Source of the DNA: Breviolum minutum Mf 1.05b.01
Lineage: Eukaryota; Sar; Dinophyceae; Suessiales; Symbiodiniaceae
Assembly (NCBI GenBank): GCA_000507305.1
Contig: DF240020.1
Coordinates: forward strand, 1-64,000
Length of the DNA: 64,000 nucleotides
Reading direction: 5' to 3'
Shown here: one piece after another, positions 55,232 through 64,000 of the stretch
Numbering within the stretch: the stretch's first letter is position 1
Layout: each line of letters opens with the position of its first letter
Translations under genes and position numbers: made by a program
Notes under the pieces: model-generated
What the model saw: only the letters and a program-made list of their open reading frames with translations
The model's database searches: none
What the model was told of the DNA's origin: nothing

Positions 55232-55875
55232 CTAACAAGCGACGGATGTCTTTTGTTCACCCCCCCCCCCCCGGAAGCTGAGAAAGAACTCCTCGGAAGC
55301 ACCTGGTATGGCAACACTTTAGTTAATCAAAATATATGGGTTTTGCTTATACGGTTTTTTCATATGGTTTCCATATTTGTTCCTACAAAAGTATATTTCA
55401 TACTTTTGTCCTCGGGTTTCATATTAGTGTTTCATAAGTTGAGAGGGTTGAGGCACCTTGACAAAAATCAACTCTGGACACCCCGAAACTCCCTGAAACT
55501 AACAGCAATTTTGTACCCCGAAAATGGATGGATGTAGTTGGAAGTTGGATTGGAAGTTGGATCGTTTCCTTTTTGGGATTTTTTCTATTTTCAGGGGGGC
55601 GTTTGAAATGTTAGTTTTAGGGATGGTACCCGTGGAGCTTGGTTTTCAAAAAAAAAACCTGTGTTAACCCACCTTTTGGGGACGGTGATCGCCATGTACA
55701 AACTGACCATGGGGTCCCATTTCCCCTGAAAACTCACAGCTGAACCAGCCTGAAAATCATGGGAACCCCCAAATCCGGAATCTCTTCCAAAAGGTCCCTC
55801 ATTTTCAGGTGAACCAGCCATGAGAAATCGCGGAAATTCCCCATTTTTCAATCCACACCTTGCTACATGTGAAAA

Positions 55876-56083
55876 ATGAAGACAAAAAAACTCCGATCTC
55901 ACTTTGTTGTTGCCTCCAAATTGAATCAGTATCATCAATCTGAGGAAATTGCGATCATTCCTAAAGCTGAATTAAATCATCACCAATACCGGCGGTTTGG
56001 TATTCCCAAGGATGCACCTGCCACGCTCCTGGGTCGCATGGGCCGGTTTTTAAGCACCCAGGATACAACACGTTTCCAACCAG
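55876..56083 (+). CDS. Possible plus-strand exon with ATG start
   Basis: From an ATG at 55876 the frame is open as MKTKKLRSHFVVASKLNQYH and later YRRFGIPKDAPATLLGRMGR up to a canonical CAG/GTGAGC donor. The minus strand offers a competing basic reading (SWVLKNRPMRPRSVAGASLG), and the neighbours are minus-strand, so this is tentative. Confidence 0.3.
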
Positions 56084-57049
56084 GTGAGCCACGAAAAACA
56101 GATGCATTTCTTACATTCCATGAAATCCTTGTTAGTCAATGATGGGATGCTTATAATGGGCTTATTACAAAAGCTTATATAAATGGGTAAGTAGAATTCC
56201 CTATTTGATTTGAATCCAAAGAAACAAAGTTTTTTTTGCACTGCTCTTGTTGGTGATGGTACTTGAAGCATGGAAGATTCACAAGATTTGACGAAGAATT
56301 CAAGTTGATGAATCCTTGTTGAGCCAAATGGGACGACTGGATAGTTACAAGTATATAGTAATTCCCCACTTTGCAGCGGTGGTTCCTGCAAACGGTTTTC
56401 ATTAACTCAACTTCGCCAATCACCCTTGAGTTTAGAAACATTAAACTCACCATGCAAGTTCCTAGTGGATTCTTCCGACTGATTTTGTAGGTCGCAGGAT
56501 TGTATTTGAATGTATTTGATAGCGCAGAATGAGCCATTTTATTGGCAACTACTGTAACTACCACCACCACAATAGGTTTTGCCTTGTTTCAAGGGGTATG
56601 TACTGCCACATTTTGCCAACAAAACCCATGCAAACACCGAAGGAACACCATTCAAAATTCTCATATCCACCAAACAATTCAGACGTTCCGCCTTTTAAAA
56701 AAAAATGGATGGTCCAGGCATTGCTTTTTGAATCATGGACCAAACAGTGGACGGTGCATAATTTTGTCCAGTATTTCCTCAACCTCAACCCATTCAGGTC
56801 TCAACATTTGCACACAGTTGTTGTTGTGTGTGTGTGTGTAGATCCTGTTGAACAATCAACTAAGCTTAGCAAATTGCTACCCAAACTGGTAAATTTCACT
56901 AAAAACTGGGACCTAAACTGAAAAAATTAAGCAGAAAATTGGAAGGGTTGCAACTTGCAACCCGCGTACAATCATCACTGATGCCTAAATCTTGCGATTC
57001 ATTTCAAGTAGTTTCTGATCCTCTAATGGATCTCAACCAAGAGACGTTG

Positions 57050-57112
57050 GCATCTTTGTGCTCATCATCTTGCTCATCTTTTTCCGGCACCTGGAAAAAC
57101 TTGGGTACATGA
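57050..57112 (-). CDS. Acidic exon next to the tandem array
   Basis: After TTTTTCCAG/G the phase VPEKDEQDDEHKDANVSWLR is open. The same CAG/GTGCC start is used by the acidic exon repeated in the array to the right, which suggests one gene or an old member of the same exon family. Confidence 0.45.
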
Positions 57113-57827
57113 CTTACACCTCCAACAGAAACAAGGTGTTGGCCATCTGAAAATTCCTGGCCAGGTATTCCTGAGTAAATCTTTTAGCTTCTTAACTTGG
57201 AGTGTTGAAATCCTTCACACAACACTCGCTAAGCAAAAATCCCATGAATCATGGAGGGCCAAATCAAAACTCGTTCAGTTGGTCTTCATCGTCATTCCAA
57301 AGACCAAATGCCAGACAAGCAGAGGCCACAACGCTTTTAGATAGGAACAGTTGACTGACTCTTGCTGAATGCACAAAAAACGTGGAAATCTTTGAAAAAG
57401 ACTAGATCTGTGACTTAATTTTTTGGATGCGTTTCCTTCTTGAAAACGGAACTGTCTGCTATAGTCCTATAGTCATGTTAACTTGCCAAAAGGTTAAGTA
57501 AGTGCAGCTTTAGGGACAGTTGCTGCTGTACCTTCCTGCTTGTCATCGGCGTGATCTGAGTCTGGTGGCACCTGCACTTGTCAGAGATAACTTCGAAATC
57601 TGTCTTCGAAACAAACAAGAAAAAACATGCTAATGCTAGTCTGCCAGTGTTGGTGCTGCACTCATAGTCTGAAAGACCTGAAGTAGCTGAAGTATCAATT
57701 TTGAAACCATTCTGCTCTTGTCAATTGTCGGCACTGGACTCCCTCAATCTTGTATTCCAGCTTTCAAACAAACTTTTTGACATCTTGAACTACCGAAGCT
57801 AAGCAAAACCTGTCATTTAGGAAGCAT

Positions 57828-58148
57828 TCACGTGAAACTCGTTGAGGCCTCTTTGGGCTCCACTTTAGATCTTTGACCAGTTGGTCTTCCTCGACCACGC
57901 CCACGACCTTTAGCCTTGGCATTCAGCGGAAGCTCACTGGAAATGTCAGTGGCTACACATGGGTAGGACTTCGTAGTACTTCTAAATGGATACATTTTTT
58001 CTCCAAACACGTTCCTGCCATGTTCCAACAAACATGCAGATGATTTGGACTTGATGAAAACCACCCCATATCCCCACAGCAAGTGTTTGGAGACAACTGG
58101 AGAACCACATGCACAAAAAAAGATCGATATCGTTTGATTGAAATGCAA
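57828..58148 (-). CDS. Intact repeated exon with GRGRGRGR tail
   Basis: In the leftmost unit the minus strand stays open through SYPCVATDISSELPLNAKAK into GRGRGRGRPTGQRSKVEPKE and a stop at 57828. The GRGRGRGRPTG stretch is an AT-hook-like or RGG-like basic motif, expected to bind DNA or RNA. The coding part proper probably begins inside the frame, near VFGEKMYPFRS. It is the only unit in which this tail is in frame. Confidence 0.5.
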   Translation of the reverse strand: MHFNQTISIFFCACGSPVVSKHLLWGYGVVFIKSKSSACLLEHGRNVFGEKMYPFRSTTKSYPCVATDISSELPLNAKAKGRGRGRGRPTGQRSKVEPKEASTSFT

Positions 58149-58526
58149 TCAGTTGCACTGCAGCCCGGCAAAAAGCGCACATGTTGATTGTCTTGTTCTA
58201 AGTTTGCGCAAACCTTTGCTTCAACCTTTAATAACCTTGCAAGACTCTTGAGTCTTCAGCCGAGGGACAGTTGCTGCTGTACGTTCCTGCTTGTCATCGG
58301 CGTGATCTTCCCCCACAGGAGAGTCTGGTGGCACCTGCATTGTCAGAGATAACTTCGAAATCCGTTTTCGAGACAAACAAAAAACATACAAATGCTATCC
58401 AGTATTGGTGCTGCACTCATAGTCTGAAAGACCTGAAGTAGCTGAAGTATCAATTTTGGAACCACTCAGTCACTCTGCTCTTGTCAGTTGTTGTCACTGG
58501 ACTCTCTCAATCTTGTATTCCAGCTT

Positions 58527-58874
58527 TCAAACAAACTTTTTGACATCTTGAACTACCGAAGCTAAGTAAAACCTGTCATTTAGGAAGCATTCACGTGAAA
58601 CTCGTTGAGGCCTCTTTGGGCTCCACTTTAGATCTTTGACCAGTTGGTCTTCCTCGACCACGCCCACGACCTTTAGCCTAAGATTCAGCGGAAGCTCACT
58701 GGAAATGTCAGTGGCTACACATGGGTAGGACTTCGTAGTACTTCTAAATGGATATATTTTTTCTCCGAACACGTTCCTGCCATGTTCCAACAAACATGGA
58801 GATGATTTGGACTTGATGAAAACCACCCCACATATCCCCACAGGAAGTGTTTGGAGACACCCGGATAACCACAT
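58527..58874 (-). pseudogene. Second array unit, tail out of frame
   Basis: Relative to the intact unit, bases are missing in the LNAKAK codons (ccta-agattcag against ccttggcattcag), so reading shifts from the Gly-Arg tail to LRLKVVGVVEEDQ. Confidence 0.6.
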
Positions 58875-59479
58875 GCACCAGAACTTGACAAAGTTTCATT
58901 GAAATGCGATCAGTTGCATGAGCCGAAATCCCTTGAAGCCTATATAGACCATTTGGGGGGTGTAGCACAGCAAAGAGCACACACTGTTGATTGTCTTGTT
59001 CTAAGTTTGCGCAAACCTTTGCTTCAACTTTTAACAACCTTGCAAGACTCTTGAGTCTTCAGCCGAGGGACAGTTGCTGCTGTACGTTCCTGCTTGTCAT
59101 CGGCGTGATCTTCCCCCACAGGAGAGTCTGGTGGCACCTGCACTTGTCAGAGATAACTTCGAAATCTGTCTTCGAGACAAACAATAAAAACATACAAATG
59201 CTAGTCTGCCACTGTTGGTGCTGCACTCATAGTCTGAAAGACCTGAAGTAGCTGAAGTATCAATTTTGGAACCATTCTGCTCTTGTCAATTGTCGGCACT
59301 GGACTCCCTCAATCTTGTATTCCAGCTTTCAAACAAACTTTTTGACATCTTAAACTACCGAAGCTAAGTAAAACCTGTCATTTAGGAAGCATTCAAGTGA
59401 AACTCGTTGAGGCCTCTTTGGGCTCCACTTTGGATCTTTGACCAGTTGGTCTTCCTCGACCACGCCCACGACCTTTAGC

Positions 59480-59842
59480 CTAGGCATTCAGCGGAAGCTC
59501 ACTGGAAATGTCAGTGGCTACACATGGGTAGGACTTCGTAGTACTTCTAAATGGATACATTTTTTCTCCAAACATGTTCCTGCCATGTTCCAACAAACAT
59601 GCAGATGATTTGGACTTGATGAAAACCACCCCATATCCCCACAGCAAGTGTTTGGAGAGAGACACCCGGAGAACCACATGCACCAGAACTTGACAAAGTT
59701 TCATTGAAATGCGATCAGTTGCATGAGCCCAAATCCCTTGAGGCCTATATAGACCATTTGGGGGATGTAGCACAGCAAAGAGCACACACTGTTGATTGTC
59801 TTGTTCTAAGTTTGCGCAAACCTTTGCTTCAACTTTTAACAA
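59480..59842 (-). pseudogene. Third array unit, stop codon before the tail
   Basis: The AAG codon of LNAKAK is TAG here, ending the frame at 59480 just before the basic tail. The partial fourth unit (60180-60311) carries the same TAG. Confidence 0.6.
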
Positions 59843-60311
59843 CCTTGCAAGACTCTTGAGTCTTCAGCCGAGGGACAGTTGCTGCTGTACGTTCCTGCTT
59901 GTCATCGGCGTGATCTTCCCCGACAGGAGAGTCTGGTGGCACCTGCACTTGTCAGAGATAACTTCGAAATCTGTCTTCGGAACATACAAAAAAAACATGC
60001 AAATGCTAGTCTGCCACTGTTGGTGCTGCACTCATCGTCTGAAAGACCTGAAGTAGCTGAAGTATAAAATTTGGAACCGCTCAGTCACTCTGCTCTTGTC
60101 AATTGTTGTCACTGGACTCCCTCAATCTTGTATTCCAGCTTTTAAACAAACTTTTTGACATCTTGAACTACCGAAGCTAAGTAAAACCTGTCATTTAGGA
60201 AGCATTCAAGTGAAACTCGTTGAGGCCTCTTTGGGCTCCACTTTGGATCTTTGACCAGTTGGTCTTCCTCGACCACGCCCACGACCTTTAGCCTAGGCAT
60301 TCGAATCATGT

Positions 60312-60970
60312 GCGATGGGATAACCAATTTCAGAAAAAAATCCCCTAACACAAATCCTTCTTCAAAAAGTATTTTTTTTTAGTATGGCATCCAGAGGGGA
60401 ATTTCCTCTGAAATTTGGGTTTTCTTGTGTCTGGAAGGTTGATTGATATAGATATAAAATGTTCTTCAGATTTCTGTGGATTTTTCAAGATCATCTTTCA
60501 TCAGAACTAGACAAGCAATGTTCAGGAGATATAGGAGATCAAAAGTTTTTCAAACATGAGCTGAGAGACAGATGCTGGATCATCTTTGTTCTCAGCCTCT
60601 GCCTGCAACAAACACAAAATCTGCTTCTGAATACCTCCAAGTTGAGGTATAATTGGCTCAAGCTTCAAAATGGGGTAATTAGATCGTTCCCCGGACCAAT
60701 TCGTGGGTCGTTTTTTTTAACGAACTTTGGATTGCGCAGCCGGTATCGATTTCGCCCCTAACTGGGGAATAGTACCTCCAGCAACTTAAAACCTATGGAA
60801 ACTCAGGATTGGGAGGAGGGTTTTTGAAATCCTAATTGGTCACCATTGGGATTTCAAGTGAATCACCAAACCATGGTCATGAAAAACCTAATGGGAGGAG
60901 GTTTTTTATCACCACTTTCCGAAAAAAATTCACCTCCTTCCAACTTCCAACCCCGGAACATGTTCAGCGT
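60312..60970. other. Stretch to the right of the array, no gene seen
   Basis: AT runs reappear at once. No firm exon. A TTGGCTCAAG word at 60654 matches the end of the spliced leader but nothing around it does. Confidence 0.4.
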
Positions 60971-60974
60971 CCAC

Positions 60975-61075
60975 CTTCTCCTGTCCTGCTTCGCATCTTC
61001 GTCGCTTGCGCGGCCGAGCCTAACCCACCCATGGACCCCATGCAGTAAAGTCCGGGGATACCAGGCATTTCGCAC
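60975..61075 (-). CDS. Probable internal exon
   Basis: 101 bp between GTGCAG/G and GAGAAG/GTGGAC. The phase NAWYPRTLLHGVHGWVRLGR then ASDEDAKQDRR is open. A second phase (MPGIPGLYCMGSMGGLGSAA) is also open, so the frame is uncertain. Confidence 0.4.
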
Positions 61076-61079
61076 CTGC

Positions 61080-64000
61080 ACCTGGTGATTTTCACCTGCA
61101 AAATTCTTGGGATTTTTGTTGTTTTGCAACCGATTTTTCCAAGGTGACCCTTTGCTTTTTGTAAGCGTTTGATGGGAGTGGAATTCGGTTGATGACACAC
61201 TTTTTCAGAATACGATGAACCTCGAAGCTTCTAGCGTGGTTGACCTAAAACTGGGGGTGTATTTGGAAGAGGAGATCCCCGTTTTTTCGGAAACCATCCG
61301 TTTCAGGTTTTTTCCCGTGAGTTTTTTTGGGGGGTGTAAAAGACTTCCAACGAAAAAAACTGTAAGTTGAATAAGTATACCCTCCAGGGAATTAACATAT
61401 CCCCCTGATAAGGCATATTTGAAGATGATTTTCCTTTTCCCCAGGTGGGATATGTTAATTTCAGGGAGTGTACATCATCCTTGAGGACAATTCCCAACGT
61501 TCCAACGGTAATGAAGATATTGTTTCTTTCAAAACTGGTGACAAGATGAGTCCTCACAAATCTCCCCCCCGGCCATAGGCACCTCATCTTCGGGACCGCC
61601 TTTTTTCGGAGGCTTTTTCAAAAAACAGGGGTGGAAGTTGAGGGTTGCCATCTTTTGGTGAAAATGGTTGGTTTCATCATGACCCATGAGGTGATGAAAG
61701 AAATCCCATTCAAATATATACATTCTCTTTGCCAGGGAGTTCCAGAGAGTTCAGGGAAAAATTTGATGAGGCAACCGAGAGGAAAAAAAAACATGTTGAA
61801 GGTTTGCCACATATTTCAATTTTTGCACAAAACTGAGAGAGTAAAGGTACAGTATCTGTAAATATACTTAAAAGAACAGTTGATGGCTAAAAATCCTGCA
61901 AAGCAGTTCAACCTAGGTATACACAAAATTCCATCTTTCCGATTTTATTTTTACAAAAAACACAATACCTCCAAAAACCCCGTGGTTTTAACCCCCGCTG
62001 CAGTCGTCGTTTTTTATCCATGGCCTGGCCTTCCGTTTTTTGTTTCCGCCAAACGTCACGCTGAAGTTTGGCCATGAGCAAGGCTAATCGCCAGGATCCC
62101 CAGGAAGTTAAACTGAACCATGCCGATTTGCCTCCACCCCAAAACTCCAAGAAAGACATGGGGTGTGTTGGTTTGTTGGTTGCATTCCCCCAAGTTGTTG
62201 GGTGTCAAAGGCTTCCAACAAAAAAGGGGAAGCTTGCGTTTCCATTACTCAAAGGAGGTTTCACGAGACTTTGAGACGTTCTTTCACCATGTGAGTTTTA
62301 CAGCGCAGATGCATGAGTGGGTTTGGAGCTCCGAAACAAACGAAATGATGACATTTTGTGGTTACAAGGGTGGCATCGTTGAAAGTATGGGAAAACGGAG
62401 GTTTTTGCCCAACGTGAGGGGAGATCATGTTGGAAAAAGATGAGGGATGACTTTGGGGGGGAGGATTTTGTGTGTGCATGTATCTGGTGACGAGGTGTGG
62501 ACAAGAACCCCTGCCAAGTTGGTGCTTTGTTCCGATTTGGTTTGTGTTTTGGCGTCTCAATCAAACTCCTTTGTTTTCATGGTGTATACAGATTTTTTTC
62601 CCAGCTCAAAAATTCAGTTTTGACACTTCTGAGAAAGAACATCATCAAAGAGTTTCAAACGATTTCATATCATATTTCACTGCAGTGTGTCAAATTTGGC
62701 TTCAGTCTCCCCCCGTGAACAACCCCAAACAATAATCCACAGAAATCGTCATGTTTTCTTGTGGGATCGGATACCAACCAACCCCCATCCGTTTTCCGTT
62801 GGATTTCTTTGGCGTTCAGGGAATTTTTCGGGTTCAATGCTTTCAGGCTACATAGCACCAAAATGTCAAAACAAAAGGGGCAGCACAGGCACAGGAATTT
62901 CATTTCTAAAAGGAATCGTTAGCACCGACCTTCTTCACGTTGCATGGGCAATCTTAACGTTAGCATGTTGGGTGAATTTCCTGATCATCTTGAAAAATCT
63001 GGACATCTTTGTTTTTCGTGTCGATTTCATGTGATCTTTCACTACAAAAAACCGCTACCGTTTTGGGGTAACCTTACGATTCAGGGAGTTGGAATGCTTG
63101 AGTCTCAAAATTACAACCCTCAAGCCCTAAAGTGTTTCCTACTAGTAGATGAGTTTGCTCAAACAGACTTTCCTCCATTAAAAAAGGGTCCTAATCTGCA
63201 AAGTTGAGCATCTTTGAGCCCCGGGCTAAAAAAAGTTGTTTGGATAAGGAATCAAATTACCAAGGGATGGGAATATATGTATATATATATATATAATGCA
63301 GTATGTCATGTCTCAACAAACAAAAGTCAATCTAAAAGGATCTTCACATTTTTTGGGCAACTGTTTCTTGGCAAAACAAAACATCTCAGCCTGTTCCACT
63401 CCTTGAAGGCCTGGCATCCCGCCTTGTCCAATAGCCACCCAACCAGCACCTTTCCTATCCTTGGCAAAGAGGGATTTCTTGTACATGATGAACTAGGATT
63501 TTGAGGCCAGTGACCCCCGTTTTTTGAGGCCAGTCACCACCAGGAGTATCACTTTTTGGGGGAGGGGAGCATCTCAAATTGTGAAGGTTATGAACCTATG
63601 ACCAAAATTGAAGTAGTTTGGCAGTCATATTGCAGTCATCATGGAAAGTTCAATCCAAAAGGACGGGTGATTTTCCCAAGGTTTTTGGGGATCCCCAAAC
63701 AGCATAGAAATTTTCCCAACAAAACTGGGCATTCCTGGCATTCCCAACAAAAAATTGGACTTCGACTCTTTCCCACACCCCCTTAAAAAAAACTGCAGGA
63801 AATTCCAGCACCAACCAAAAAAAGTGCATACTTCTCGACAAAAAATTGAACTTCAAACAAACATCTTAAAAACAACAACATCAAAAAATGTCCAACCCTG
63901 AAACAACAAAAATATCCCAAGATCTTAGGGATTATTTTTCTAACCACTTTATTTTCATATCTCAAAATATCTCATCTCCACCCGTCCATCCAAGTTGCTT
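61080..64000. other. AT-rich stretch with no firm gene
   Basis: An ambiguous island at 61990-62110 reads MAKLQRDVWRKQKTEGQAMD on minus and SKANRQDPQEVKLNHADLPP on plus. No splice borders decide between them. Nothing else was recognised up to the window end. Confidence 0.35.

Larger units (their letters stand above)
57512..60311. repeat. Tandem array of about 800-bp units (three and a half copies)
   Basis: The word ACAGTTGCTGCTGTA occurs at 57516, 58266, 59070 and 59875, giving spacings of 750, 804 and 805 bp. Each unit carries an acidic exon-like block (VPPDSPVGEDHADDKQERTA on minus) and a second block with SYPCVATDISSELPLN plus a basic tail. The first unit lacks about 50 bp present in the others (cctatatagaccatttgggg region). 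The array stops abruptly at 60311 inside the unit, where AT-run sequence resumes. Confidence 0.95.

Noticed and set aside
56310..56335. Third relic spliced leader on the minus strand (CCCATTTGGCTCAAC)
   Set aside because: Twelve matching bases around a deletion, but no coding frame begins behind it. Kept only as a weak possibility.
60646..60664. TTGGCTCAAG word as spliced leader end
   Set aside because: Only ten bases match, which is expected by chance at appreciable frequency in 64 kb on both strands.

Overview
The window reads as nuclear DNA of a dinoflagellate, most likely a Symbiodiniaceae or Suessiales relative. Four things support this. A degenerate copy of the dinoflagellate spliced leader sits just upstream of a start codon (9707-9726). 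A decayed reverse transcriptase of the kind abundant in these genomes lies at the left end. Nearly every gene piece I could join lies on the minus strand, as in unidirectional gene arrays. Inferred introns end in AG followed by G, and they start with GT, GC or occasionally GA. No bacterial operon, rRNA, tRNA or CRISPR array was seen. All gene models here are read by eye from codon content, splice-like borders and phase matching; none was tested against transcripts.

Left third (1-25.6 kb), in transcription order from right to left. A long many-exon gene of a lineage-abundant, possibly transposase-like family occupies about 25.6-16.9 kb. Then come an AT-rich block of decayed repeats and hairpins (16.4-13.8 kb), a sequence gap and a trinucleotide tract. 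A spliced cytosine-5 DNA methyltransferase gene follows, with motifs IV, VI-like, VIII and X (13.5-9.95 kb). After a spacer of about 290 bp holding the relic spliced leader comes a second many-exon gene (9.66-3.46 kb) with a cupin-like exon and a Lys-rich, Gly-Arg-rich tail. The end holds a frameshifted reverse transcriptase (2.56-0.33 kb) and the first exon of a secreted-looking, RS-rich protein running off the left edge.

Middle and right (25.7-64 kb). One plus-strand cysteine-rich gene fragment (26.3-27.0 kb) interrupts the minus-strand order. Next is the N-terminal half of a 14-3-3 gene (32.03-27.47 kb). After that, small minus-strand exons of several genes lie among long introns full of A and T runs. 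Those that join in phase include an auxilin-type J-domain gene (48.3-46.7 kb), a Pro/Ser-rich gene with a coiled-coil-like exon (52.45-49.33 kb), and two C-termini of unknown proteins (33.2 and 39.1 kb). At 57.5-60.3 kb an array of about 800-bp tandem units repeats an exon for a GRGRGR-type basic tail; only one unit keeps that tail open.

Three assembly warnings matter. A 231-bp near-copy flanks a single N at 1323. A perfect 161-bp inverted repeat abuts the gap at 13720-13763. The sequence style changes sharply near 25.7, 56.9 and 60.3 kb, so joins there should be checked before any biology is built on them.
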